Positions 33,501 through 41,961 of a DNA stretch of 64,000 nucleotides are shown here, piece after piece. Within the stretch, counting starts at the first letter, position 1, and every line of letters starts with the position of its first letter. The notes under the pieces are model-generated. The model did not search any database and was not told where the DNA came from. It saw only the letters and a program-made list of their open reading frames with translations. A program made the translations under genes and the position numbers. The DNA is taken from NCBI RefSeq assembly GCF_965363235.1, contig NC_134847.1:51522805-51586804 (forward strand), written 5' to 3'. Origin of the DNA: Mytilus galloprovincialis. Taxonomy: Eukaryota > Mollusca > Bivalvia > Mytilida > Mytilidae.

Positions 33501-36500
33501 TAGTCATTAAAAACGCTCTGATTTAAGCTTAAATATGAAAAATTTATCAAATATGCCAAAAAACGTCACTTTTCAGATGGTTTTTGTCAAAAATGAAAGT
33601 GGCCGCATCCGTGTTCATCCTCAACCTTTATATATGTTTTGTATTATCATCAAATACAACTTACATTTCAATATTATGAATGAACAGGAGTGCGGCCACT
33701 TTCCTTTTAGATGGAAACCGTCTAAATATGAACCAAAATGCTAAAATTTTGAAGATTTCAGTAATTTAGCATGACTTAATGATGCTAGAACGCGATATTT
33801 GTGAATTGTTTTGTCAAAAACAGCTCATATTTATGTAGCAGAAGCATTTTACTTTCCAAAATATAGCTTAAAGAATACATTTTCACAATTTTCTAAAACT
33901 GCTATATTTTGGGGCCAAAAAGGGGTCTTACTGAACCTACTCCTTTGGTATCCAACGAATATTAATGATTCCCCAGTATGTTAAATAGAAACTTTTTAAC
34001 TCCCTAAACAAGGTTGTATCTAATATTTAGTATGCTGTTCTATGTTTTTAAGATAATTAAAACATGAATGCACTGGAGATTAAAGGATTTTAAGACAACT
34101 TTAAAAAACACTTTTTCATCAATTCCATGTGCTATCTATACTTTTGGTCACCTATTAATAAAGTATTCATTTAGTGTTATTGCAAAAAATAAAAGAGATA
34201 AATTCAAACAAGAGGCTGTCACAACGACAGCAAACTGGATTTATTTACATTTATTTGTGTCCTGGCAATATCACAAGAACCATTACTGATGAATGGTGAA
34301 AGTGAAAATCATCAATATCAAATTTGACCTCCATTTTGTCATCAGTATCAACATTTTGAAATAATAATATTTGAAAAGCTTAGATTGAATGGTTCATGAG
34401 TAAATGCAACAACGTGAATGGAAACGCTATTTTACAATCTTTCAAGAACCATAACTCCTGAACAGTAAAAGTCAAAATCGTCATTATGGAACTTGACCTC
34501 TATTTTGTCATCAGTAACAACATATTAAAATTTCAAAAGCTTTGGTTGAATGGTTCATGAGAAAATGCACGGACATGACGGGAAACACCATTTTTCAATC
34601 TTTCAAGAACCATAACTCCTGAACGGTAAAAGTCAAAATCGTCATTATTGAGCTTGACCTCCATTTTGTCATCAGTAACAGCATATTTAAATTTCGGAAG
34701 CTTTGGTAGAACAGTTCATGCATAAATGCACGGACACGACTGGAAACTCCATTTTTCAATCTTTCAAGAACCATAACTCCTGAATGGTAAAAGTCAAAAT
34801 CGTCATTATTGAACTTGACCTCCATTCTGTCATCAGTAACAACATATAAAATTTTGGAAGCTTTAGTAGAACAGTTCATGAGAAAATGCACGGACACGAC
34901 TGAAAACTCCATTTTTCAATCTTTCAAGAACCATAACTCCTGAACGGTAAAAGTCAAAATCGCCATTATTTAACTTGACCTCCATATAGTTGTCAGTAAT
35001 AACATATTAAAATTTTAAAAGCTTTGGTTGACCGGTTCATAAGTTAATGCACGGACAACATTTGATTGCCGCCTTTCAAGAACCATAACTCCTGAACGGT
35101 AAAAGTCAAAATCGCCATTATTGAACTTGACCTTCGTATAGTTGTCAGTAATAACATATTAAAATTTTAAAAGCTTTGGTTGAACGGTTCATGAGTTAAT
35201 TCACGGACAACATTTGATTGCCGCCCGCCCGCCCGCCCGCCGTACATCCCCAAATCAATAACCGACATTTTTGTCACAAAAATCCGGTTAAAAATTTAAT
35301 TTTCAACATAGCAGACAAAAATATCTATTTATACATGTACCAGCTTGGTATGATGTATTGTTGAACCTGGTCAGTGACCAATATGGCATCTACACAAAAG
35401 TAAAGAAGCAAAAACTGCCTTAAAAATCACTGTACCTCCTTCTTCTAAATCTTGGACCGGCCAAAGTAATGTAAAAGATATCTGTAATGGAGCATAGTAA
35501 AATGGTGCTGTTCTAAATGAAGGGGTGCTTGAGTGTTGTATTCTGGACCCAAACTCATCCATGATATACCAAAGTGGCATGGCTTCATCTGATCCCTGTA
35601 ATAGTATACTTATTATTCTATATACTGTAAATTCAGAAATTATTGTGAGGTTTTTAATTTTTGCAAAAAATGCAACAGAATTGTAAAGGCAATAATTTAA
35701 ACTCAGATTTTGAAATATTTTATATGAATTAAACAGGATTTTTCTCAAAATGGTAAAATTTATAATTGCATTTAAGTCTAAAATGACAAAAATGTAGGCA
35801 ATAAATTCTAAATTTGCAGTAAATGATTCTATATGTACTGTAAGCAGAAACTACACTTGAAATCCTCAGTATGTTATCTGTACTATTAGAACTGACCATA
35901 TCATTGCAAAAAACAAAACACCATGCAAAGACAAACAACACTCAACAGTCCACAAAACACATCTATATAAGACTAGTTGTAAACACAATGACTTCAAATG
36001 AATCAGCACCCCATCATCACCTGCACACTCAGGCCAAAGCAATCAGGGGTATAAATATTCAAATTAATACTTTTCTTAGGATAAACATTTTTATCTGAAA
36101 AGATTGATCAATTGTTTCTGAATAAGCAGCCTACCTGTATAAATTAATTTATTGTTGCTTGCTAAATTCTGAAAGTCATAACTGTAAATAATTATTTTTC
36201 ATAAATACTTGATATTATTATGCTCAAACTTCAGAAACAACTTATACTGCAATTTTACTCTTTAAAAAGCAGATATTTCCTAAACTGCTAGTTTTTTTTT
36301 ACAAAATAAATATTAAACTATATACATGCTATATGTATTTACCCTTTCTAAATGTCCAAAGCTGTAAGTCTGGTTATACCTGAAAAATAAGAGCCTCTTT
36401 TAATTTTTAAAAGACAAAATGTTCTACAGTAATTTTCATCTAAGACTATAAAATTTACTATACAGTGAGTGAAACATTATTCCAATGTTTTTATTCATAT

Positions 36501-39500
36501 CGAAAATTTAAATGGGCGGCAGTGCTTGGTTGTGAATAATTAGAATATACTGTTGAGCATTAAAATATGGAAATAAAGATGCATCATACTTCGTAATCAG
36601 CTTTTTAAAATGTTGCCATAACAGTAACGACAAGTTGTACAGAATCACATTGCAATCAAGTGAAAAATTCTCAACCTAAAACTTTGTTGATTTTCTTCCT
36701 GTTATTCTGAGAATGACAGCTATTACAGGGATATACATTTCTATCATCTCACAATGACCTTGATGAGTAAGTACAGAGGTTTGAAAATAATTATAGTTTT
36801 TTCTATTGACTTGTGAACTTAATAATGTTTTGGTAATCAAACTACTGCTTTCTAACTCTTCAGACAAATTGTTTGGAGTATTTTTAATCAAATATCAGTA
36901 ACTCTCCCTCAACACATTTATCTGGTGAAACAATATATAAATTACTTCCACATTTCTATGAGTATATCTCCCCAAACACATTTATCTGGTCAGTGGTAAA
37001 ATGTTATCTTTTACTTACTTCCACATTTCTGTGAGTAAATCTCCACAAACACATTTATCTGGTGAAATGTTATCTTTAACTTACTTCCACATTTCTGTGA
37101 GTATATCTTCAATAATCTCTTCATTATCTTGTTCTGTGTCAATCTTCATTAATTCGGCCATTCTTTCCATTAAACCTTGTATCATCTGTAACTGTAGTCG
37201 AGCATCTTTTGTTTGGTATGTCCAAGCATGATCAATCAGGTAAATTCTAAAATGAAAAGAATGAACCAACAAAATTTTCAAGAAGTAAATTTTATTACAG
37301 CAAATAAATCGGCTTAATTATTCTGAAATGTGTTAGTTAAACAGATGAATTGCAAAAAATATGTTGAAGGAAGCAGTGATTTACTTATTATTTTCTTGTA
37401 TGAAAAGAGCACCCATCCTAAACACATACAGTCATGCATATACATTGAATATTTTATTAAATTTAAGTAAAATAAATTTGATTTATTTCTTATTAGTTGC
37501 TCATTGTCTAGGTATAAATTGGATTCAATGCTTATATGCTAATTCCGGAATCTAAACTTTAAAACCCAGTTAATATGGTTGTTAAAACTGAGTAAACGGA
37601 ACATTTTAAGTGGGTCTCATTGGGGTCTAAGCGTGACGCGGGATTGTCGATTTTTTGTAAGCGTGATACGTGAAAGTCAAATTATTGTGTCGTGAAAATG
37701 GGAAATGAGGTCTAGCGGGACCCGGGAAATGACCAAAAAATGAGAATTGCTTACGTACATAGTGTAAGCGGGATATGGGAATCTGACAAAACAGTAAGCG
37801 GCATCCGGGATCGGAACCCCCCAATGAGACCCCCTTTTAATGAAATGAGTTTAATTTAACTGCTACTGTAAAACAAATGTGTTACATGCTGTCTATAATT
37901 GTTATGGTTTTTATTTAATGTATATACAGCATTTAGAGGCTAAGATTTTTCAACACATCCTCAAATACAAAATCCAATACATAAATAAAAAATGCACATG
38001 TATGAATAATTGCCAGATTCCCAACATAATTTATGAAAGAAATAATTCAGTAATTTTGTAGGTTAAATAACAAAGGTTATTTTGAAATATGGTCTTACTG
38101 GTTTGGATCTTCACATGAAATCTTTTTCTCTGCCACTACTTTCCATTTAACATTATCTTCCTCATCCATATAACATAAAAGTTTGAATGAGCTGCCAGCA
38201 TCAAGAATCTGCAATAAAACAAAACTTCATTAAATAGTTATCAGATGTAAATTAATGCAACAATAGTTTTTATACCACAGTTATACATGGCAGGGGCGTA
38301 GCTTACGATGAGGCAACCGAGGCAGTTGCCTTGGCAAAATAAAAACACAAAAAAAATATTTTCCTTCACTGTATTTTCTTTTAAATGATTGTCGCAGCAA
38401 ACTGGCTACTAAACAATAAGATAGCAACTTGTTATGTATTGTTGGCGCGGTTATTGATTCATACCCTTTACGAATTATTCAAGACTTATGGAAACATTTG
38501 AATTAATTTTCCCTCCTCTACTTGGACAAACCCTGTACGGTAGTTTTCTGTAATTCAAGTTTGTCAGAGTAAAAGGAAATCGACAACAGAGTTATTTTGT
38601 CCTACCCCATTGCAAGCGAAAACAGTGAGTAGAATAGATGAGGATCCAACTCACGAGTCACCCGATCAAATCACTTTACCATTGAATTAGGTAAATTATT
38701 TAATTTTGTATCAGAATAATTTATAGTATATATAAAGGGCCTGGGTGAGGATTTTAAGAAAACAGAAAAATCGGCCCTGAAATTAATTTAAATTTAAAAG
38801 AATATGGATTTAAAATAGTGCTTAATTATAAAATAAAGGAAAATAAAATTATGGGCGACAATGATTAAAAAATAAATATTTGGTAATCCCATTCTTAGCA
38901 TTCAAACCCCCATTAATAACCGTTGACATGTTCCCCTAGGACTATGTTCATTGACTCTAGTACCAAACAAAACAAAATATGCATCTATATATCATAGTGC
39001 ACAGAAAACAATTTATATGTTGTGGTTCTCATGTTTTATTCTCGCTATTTTAAATTCATAGTACATTTTCACAAGAAGGGAATTTAAGATATTTAAAGGA
39101 ATCACTAATTCCTTTAAATATCTCTGTTAGTTAATACATAATGTCAGTTTATATATAAAAAAATCAACCAAATACTGTTCATTTATAATGAAGACTCTAG
39201 AATAAAGTAAATGTTAGTTATTCGCCGGTTGTCATGTTCATCATGAATGAAAAAAAAGTAAAAAAATCATTCAATATATAATTACAAGACCTTCGTTTGT
39301 TCAATCAAGCTGTCATTTTGTGGTGATTATCTATAATTCGTTGATTCGTGACCTACGACCAAATAAATGATCATCACAACACTTATTACAAATAAACCTT
39401 AATATTTTCGTTTTTTTTCTTCTGTATTGAACATTTTGTACAGGTTTCTTCTATCCACCGAACAAGGTCATGATTTCTTGTGATATGACGTTAACTCATG

Positions 39501-41961
39501 TCACAGTGAGGTACAGCCAACTATATTAGAGTGTTCTACGGCTTGGAAATATATTGGGAACCATTAGGCATTTGAGCTGGCTTTCTGCTGGGAACAGTAT
39601 GTCAATATATATGTTCCTGCTTTCTGTAACTGCTAGCAAGTCAGGAAACTGACTTTTCATTGGTTGTCTAATGTGATACCTTCACGTATTTTGTTATTTT
39701 TATAGCTTTGAGTATAGATAGTAAGGCATATAATAAACATTATTATGATGAAAGAAAATTGAACAGCAACTATTTTTAACGATTCTTTTTTGTTCAAATT
39801 GTAAAAACCTTGATAGCTTCAGGGGGGCTGTGCACCCCTGAACCCCTGCCTCGGTATAAACAGAAGGCAAGCTACGCCACTGCATGGCTATCTTTCTTTA
39901 AGATATAAATCATTATCATATGATTCAAATTACTTTTACTGTGAAGAAATTAATAACCACACTGTCTTATTCATGATAAAAGTGAACTTGTACACAAAAT
40001 AATTAAGTATGTTTTTTTAACTTGAAAGTTTTAGACTGCACTTCCTAGTATTCATGCAAATAAGTAAATGTCTTCTGAATTACATGTCAAAGGGAGATAA
40101 TTTTCTATAGCCCAATATATTTGATTTTAATCATTTTCATATTACCAGAAAACCTAATTTACTATATTGACTGAAGTAATTTGAACTAACAAGGTCATAT
40201 TCACTTGACTTTTTTCAAGCATTGGTATACAGGTATGTATCTGTGACTCAGACGACATTGGTGACGAGTACCATTAAAAAAGACATTATATTATGATTTG
40301 TGGATCTTTTAAGTTTGAAAGAAAGAAATTTTTACCTACATACTGTTGGTCAAACCCTAATGTCACATGAATGTCTATAAATTTGATCAACTGTTAAATT
40401 CAATCATGTAATATTGTAATATATTAGAAAAACTATGTAAATTTATTAAAGTTATAAATGAGGAAGTCAGTCCTCCAAGTTAATTTCATTGTATTGTTCA
40501 CACATGCTTGTAATAATTGTACCTTATAGTTACATTTATGTATGTTCTCTATAACTATGTAATTGTAGTTTAACCCTTTCACCGATAGCTGCCCAGACAG
40601 AAGCTACTCTGAGATGATGGCTTCCCTGGCTACTATTACTAAAGTGGGAGATCTTCATAATAAATGTCTATAAAAACTTGTCTGTAGTTATTTGTGTCTT
40701 TTTTTCATCCACTAACATCATGTTCACAGTTTTGTTCATGTTCTAATAATTTTTTCTTCATAAAATATTAAAATTTTCGGCATTATTTAGGTGAAATTCT
40801 CAAAATTCTGCTCTTTGACCCAAAATCGTATTTTTTTTTACCCATAACGGCAAATTTTGAAAAATTTGATGAGGCTGTAAAAATTTCTTACACTAAATGA
40901 TGTCCATGCCAAGTGTTTTGTACATGAAACGACATTTTATGTAAAAAAAGTATACTAGTTTGGCTTCCATTCTTCCATATTCTTTCAAAAAAAAATGTTC
41001 CCTCATTTCAAATTCTCGTAAATTCCATAAATTTTCTCTGATTTTGACATGGTTTTCAACAAACAGAAGTGCCATGTTTACACTTTCATCCGGGTATTCA
41101 ACAAAGAAAGATAACTCATGTTTGCACTGTTTTGAGCGGGAAATATAAAAGAGGTATTCTGATCCCGGTAAAACAGGACTCATCGTCAGCTGTCTGAAGC
41201 GTGAATCTCGGTAAACCGGGACTCATCGCTGAAAGGGTTAAGAGAAATAAAGAATTTGTATATGTTCGTATTGGGTACAATATTCAATCCTACTTACAGA
41301 TATTTATCAATTAGTTATTATATGATTAAACAATTGACTCCTATAAAAAAAAATTTAAAAAAAGAACAGTATTCAGACTTAAGTAGTGTAAAGAAAATGC
41401 ATGAATGTGTCAGCTGTCTTTTGAAGACGTCTTTGCATCTCTTTTTAAATGTCACTTTTAATAATTTATATCAAAACATTTAAAAAAAGCTTATATTTTT
41501 TTTTATAGCAAAATATAAAAATATGTTCAACACAAAATCAACGGGTGCAAATGCCTCTAGATGTGCTATCGTAGGGGGTGCAAACGTGAAAAGGGGTGGA
41601 CGAGAATGGGAGCTAATATGACTTTGAGCACAAGCCAGGATGTCACCCTCCCATTTTTTATCAATGTTTTGGCTAAAATATCGAACATTTATTTCTAAAA
41701 AAAAATCAAGTGACTTCGGTTTATTGTACATATGCAGAGTGACATTCTATACTAACAGAGACATATTTGTTTCTGATACTAAGTATGGAAAATACTAAAC
41801 CAAGAGAATGAAAAAATATGAAAAACCTCATTAGCCAGCTTTTCATGTAAAGTTGGCCATAAAATTTCAGGGACTACAGATGACGACAACTGGGCTCCAT
41901 GAACAGCTATAAATTCTTCTTGGCTCATTTTCTTTTCGGATACATCAGTGGCATGTGGCAT
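19628..41961 (-). CDS. TTLL12: Tubulin-tyrosine-ligase-like protein 12 (14 exons, 620 aa)
   Basis: CDS exons, in order of transcription: 41961-41827, 38208-38099, 37246-37085, 36379-36343, 35595-35436, 33103-32970, 32331-32141, 30881-30663, 30246-30135, 29709-29558, 29297-29213, 28619-28542, 22960-22822, 19776-19628. All phases join without a break (1863 nt), giving 620 aa against about 644 in human TTLL12. Conserved blocks as I recall them from TTLL12: IYLIDHAWT and MWKYNQTY (N-terminal SET-like half), [14 protein letters not shown], then the TTL/ATP-grasp half with [11 protein letters not shown] (389-399, nucleotide-binding Lys392), [10 protein letters not shown] (441-450), [22 protein letters not shown] and CEVNFSPDC (581-589, metal-binding Glu582 and Asn584). 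TTLL12 is an atypical family member: no tyrosination or glutamylation activity is established, and reports link it to tubulin detyrosination, histone methylation and innate signalling. Introns hold an LTR retrotransposon and many MITEs. Divergent partner: KIF25. Confidence 0.95.
20204..20345. repeat. Short dispersed repeat (GTGGATTTAG ... GGATCCACTAC)
   Basis: Imperfect ends GAGGTGGATTTAGAGGATT and GGATCCACTACTGATG suggest a small inverted-repeat element. A related sequence is at 42428-42600 (CAGTGGCAGATCCAG ... TAGATCTGCTTATG). It lies in TTLL12 intron 13. Confidence 0.45.
20820..21611 (+). repeat. Tandem array (169-bp period) ending in GACGGACG run and hairpin
   Basis: Units begin with variants of GGGGCGTAACTCCTAG at 20849, 21050, 21219 and 21388 (spacings 201, 169, 169 bp; the first unit has an extra insertion of about 30 bp). 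The array ends in a tetranucleotide run (GACGGACGGACAGACGG) and the hairpin ACCCTCCGCAACCCGTTGCG. Tandem core plus ACGG microsatellite matches the architecture I recall for bivalve pearl/CvA elements. The overlapping ORFs come from the period. Confidence 0.75.
22114..22334. mobile_element. MITE, TIR ATACTGTGGATTCATT
   Basis: A 221-bp element with inverted ends ATACTGTGGATTCATT / AATGAATCCACAGTAT and a second inverted pair TCGTGGGTACATGT / ACATGTACCCACGA inside. Related copies: 33195-33979 (interrupted) and 51193-51400 (degenerate). Confidence 0.8.
22822..22960 (-). CDS. TTLL12: TTLL12 exon 13
   Basis: Acceptor TTTTTAG|GAGAG, donor AAAG|GTAATT. Encodes residues 526-571 with [12 protein letters not shown], a landmark of the TTLL12 C-terminal domain. 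Confidence 0.95.
23213..23410 (+). repeat. Dispersed repeat shared with 58444-58833
   Basis: Carries CATACAAGTGAGAGGTTTGG, CCACCATTTTCTACATAAG and TTTGATGTGTTTGAGCTTTT in the same order as the two copies at 58444-58833. No defined ends. Confidence 0.6.
23562..23566. repeat. Target-site duplication of the LTR element (left)
   Basis: TATGC directly precedes the left LTR and recurs at 28224-28228 directly after the right LTR. Confidence 0.85.
23567..24494 (-). repeat. 3' LTR (928 bp)
   Basis: Matches the other LTR over about 625 bp with only a handful of substitutions and contains an extra segment of about 303 bp (about 23758-24060) absent from it. Whether this is an insertion here or a deletion in the 5' LTR is not resolved. 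Confidence 0.88.
24495..24509 (-). promoter_or_regulatory. Polypurine tract
   Basis: On the - strand CTGGGGGAGGGGCAG lies immediately upstream of the 3' LTR, the expected position of the plus-strand primer. Confidence 0.75.
24510..25711 (-). other. Non-coding interior of the LTR element
   Basis: About 1.2 kb between gag and the polypurine tract where pol would normally lie. None of the reading frames shows RT or integrase motifs (no YxDD or HHCC pattern). It appears to be replacement or deletion sequence. Confidence 0.6.
25712..27233 (-). pseudogene. gag: Disrupted retrotransposon gag
   Basis: Three collinear pieces: about 27233-27045 (N-terminal, from an ATG at 27231-27233), 27046-26663 after a frame change, and 26659-25712. 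The last two are in one frame, separated by a single TAA (26660-26662). The middle piece has a heptad-like coiled coil with a tandem repeat SEMSTQV. The last piece has a capsid-like region ([14 protein letters not shown] near its start) and a zinc knuckle [14 protein letters not shown] (CX2CX4HX4C), followed by a basic RGKRG stretch. The final stop follows DYQK. The frameshift near 27045-27056 and the in-frame TAA make this copy unable to express full Gag without recoding; recoding cannot be excluded from one copy. Confidence 0.85.
27260..27500 (-). repeat. Leader array of six short hairpins around loop TGCATTTAG
   Basis: On the element's sense strand the unit GGAGG-TGCATTTAG-CTTCC occurs with variants at about 27260-27280, 27303-27321, 27341-27359, 27381-27399, 27421-27439 and 27477-27499. 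The loop is conserved and the arms change in a compensatory way: AGGAG/CTCCT at 27421, GAG/CTC with an outer GTAT/ATAC pair at 27477, TAGA/TCTA at 27260. It lies between the primer-binding site and gag, where packaging or dimerisation signals sit in retroelements. Confidence 0.7.
27582..27598 (-). promoter_or_regulatory. Primer-binding site
   Basis: On the - strand TGGTGGCAGCTGTTTAG begins next to the 5' LTR (one base after its end). The first ten bases fit the 3' end of a tRNA-Leu; the remainder diverges. Confidence 0.65.
27599..28223 (-). repeat. 5' LTR (625 bp)
   Basis: Starts (in element sense) TGTTGTAAATG at 28223 and ends ...ACGACA at 27599. It contains AT-rich stretches compatible with promoter and poly(A) functions. 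Confidence 0.88.
28542..28619 (-). CDS. TTLL12: TTLL12 exon 12
   Basis: 78 nt, phase 0 at both ends; acceptor TTTTTCAG|ATAAAC, donor GTAGAG|GTAAAA. Encodes residues 500-525 ([12 protein letters not shown] block). Confidence 0.93.
29213..29297 (-). CDS. TTLL12: TTLL12 exon 11
   Basis: Acceptor TTTTTAG|GACTTT, donor AAACAG|GTTGG. Encodes residues 471-499 with [12 protein letters not shown], a strongly conserved TTLL12 block. Confidence 0.94.
29558..29709 (-). CDS. TTLL12: TTLL12 exon 10
   Basis: Acceptor TTTGTAG|GTGGCC, donor AACAA|GTAAGT. Encodes residues 421-470 with [10 protein letters not shown] and VFWLRFAN of the TTL-type ATP-grasp fold. Confidence 0.95.
29870..30055. mobile_element. 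MITE, TIR TACTGCNAATTCAGAAATT
   Basis: Ends are TACTGCCAATTCAGAAATTA and its near reverse complement (AATTTCTGAATTTGCAGTA). Same family as 35623-35821 and 54052-54259. In TTLL12 intron 9. Confidence 0.7.
30135..30246 (-). CDS. TTLL12: TTLL12 exon 9
   Basis: Acceptor ATTTCAG|AGGTTT, donor CCTAAG|GTAAAG. Encodes residues 383-420 with [11 protein letters not shown], which supplies the nucleotide-binding Lys of the TTL family. Confidence 0.95.
30663..30881 (-). CDS. TTLL12: TTLL12 exon 8
   Basis: Acceptor CTCTCCAG|AAAATT, donor GAAAA|GTGAGT. Encodes residues 310-382 with NQFPCE, TVKDML and [13 protein letters not shown]. Confidence 0.95.
31300..32035. repeat. Two adjacent pearl-like repeat modules
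   Basis: Module one (about 31300-31590) ends in a GACGGACG-like run and the hairpin GCCCATAAATGGGGC. Module two (about 31640-32035) has two units of about 170 bp starting AAACAGGAAGTT (about 31649 and 31822) and ends with GGGACGGACGAGTGG and an A/T-flanked GGGGTATAAT. Both lie in TTLL12 intron 7. Confidence 0.6.
32141..32331 (-). CDS. TTLL12: TTLL12 exon 7
   Basis: Acceptor CATTGCAG|AGCCAT, donor TATAA|GTAAGT. Encodes residues 247-309; [13 protein letters not shown] and EEADIIW are start-of-domain landmarks of the TTL half. Confidence 0.94.
32970..33103 (-). CDS. TTLL12: TTLL12 exon 6
   Basis: Acceptor CCTTGTAG|GAGAAG, donor TTTCTG|GTAATT. Encodes residues 202-246 (EVTRNF and LLPWQPCD blocks). 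Confidence 0.92.
33195..33979. mobile_element. MITE (22114 family) split by a second element
   Basis: The outer parts (33195-33362 and 33947-33979) together form a copy of the 22114-22334 MITE, with ends ATACCATGAATTCACTTATT and GATTCCCCAGTAT. The middle is the separate element at 33363-33946. In TTLL12 intron 5. Confidence 0.7.
33363..33946. mobile_element. Nested TIR element, TIR AAAGGAGTAGG
   Basis: Ends are AAAGGAGTAGGTCCGGTAAG and (reverse complement) AAAGGAGTAGGTTCAGTAAG; the GGGCC/GGCC segment next to each end also pairs. About 584 bp with no transposase. The 69-aa ORF at 33535 has no family resemblance. Confidence 0.72.
34205..35290 (+). repeat. Tandem array (about 160-bp period) ending in (CCCG)n
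   Basis: TTCAAGAACCATAACTCCTG recurs at 34441, 34602, 34763, 34923 and 35075 (spacings 161, 161, 160, 152). The array opens with the hairpin GGCTGTCACAACGACAGC and ends with a CCCG tetranucleotide run (35220-35240) and CACAAAAATCCGG. Same modular plan as 20820-21611. The minus-strand ORF at 34595-34912 is a product of the period. TTLL12 intron 5. Confidence 0.78.
35436..35595 (-). CDS. TTLL12: TTLL12 exon 5
   Basis: Acceptor ATTACAG|GGATCA, donor GGAG|GTACAG. Encodes residues 149-201 with [14 protein letters not shown], the most diagnostic TTLL12 segment of the N-terminal half. Confidence 0.95.
35623..35821. mobile_element. MITE, TIR TACTGTAAATTCAGAAATT
   Basis: 199 bp with ends TACTGTAAATTCAGAAATTA and (reverse complement) TACTGCAAATTTAGAATTTA. 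It lies 26 bp upstream (in TTLL12 sense) of the exon 5 acceptor, so it contributes the branch-point region of intron 4. Confidence 0.72.
36343..36379 (-). CDS. TTLL12: TTLL12 exon 4 (37-nt)
   Basis: A very short exon: acceptor TTTTTCAG|GTATAAC, donor GAAAGG|GTAAAT. Completes K and encodes [12 protein letters not shown]; without it the flanking phases do not join, and the family has MWxYNQTY here. Confidence 0.92.
36944..37105 (-). repeat. Tandem duplication of the exon 3 end and its splice donor
   Basis: ACTTCCACATTTCT (reverse complement of the last coding bases and donor of exon 3) recurs at 36944, 37017 and 37083, spacings 73 and 66 bp. The 37083 copy is the one that joins in frame. The 37017 copy keeps a complete GTAAGT donor; the 36944 copy has GTAATT. 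Any use of the inner donors would read TAA immediately after Lys136. Confidence 0.8.
37085..37246 (-). CDS. TTLL12: TTLL12 exon 3
   Basis: Acceptor CATTTTAG|AATTTA, donor TGGAA|GTAAGT. Encodes residues 82-135 with IYLIDHAWT and EEMW-like DILTEMW. Confidence 0.94.
38099..38208 (-). CDS. TTLL12: TTLL12 exon 2
   Basis: Acceptor TATTGCAG|ATTCTT, donor AACCA|GTAAGA. Encodes residues 46-81, including the acidic DEED stretch. Confidence 0.9.
38291..39882. mobile_element. Non-autonomous TIR element, TIR CAGKGGCGTAGCTTRC, 5-bp TSD
   Basis: Left end CAGGGGCGTAGCTTAC, right end GCAAGCTACGCCACTG, flanked by CATGG at 38286-38290 and 39883-39887. Internal GAGGCA/ACCGAGGCAG and GGTTCAGGGG motifs are mirrored near both ends. 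No transposase ORF in 1.6 kb. Ends and TSD length recall the element at 3761-5199. In TTLL12 intron 1. Confidence 0.75.
40570..41241. mobile_element. piggyBac-like element with TTAA ends
   Basis: Starts TTAACCCTTTCACCGATAG and ends ATCGCTGAAAGGGTTAA; ends are inverted with one mismatch (CACCGAT / CAGCGAT) and include TTAA. Subterminal GGTAAACCGGGACTCATCG near the right end occurs in two related forms. A 96-aa - strand ORF (40893-41183) has no recognised family. About 670 bp, in TTLL12 intron 1. Confidence 0.7.
41827..41961 (-). CDS. TTLL12: TTLL12 exon 1 (start codon)
   Basis: ATG at 41959-41961; a second in-frame ATG starts residue 12 (MSQEEF). Encodes residues 1-45 with FIAVHGAQL and [12 protein letters not shown], which align with the start of human TTLL12. 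The donor is GAG|GTTTTT, weak at +3 to +6, but joining here gives [10 protein letters not shown], matching the family pattern HEVFDAGEVF. Confidence 0.85.

Noticed and set aside
34595..34912. 105-aa - strand ORF with internal repeats
   Set aside because: Its repetition equals the 160-bp DNA period and frames break in neighbouring units; a by-product of the array.
40893..41183. 96-aa - strand ORF as a transposase fragment
   Set aside because: No DDE/DDD pattern or piggyBac signature is visible and the element is too short; left as unassigned within the TTAA-ended element.
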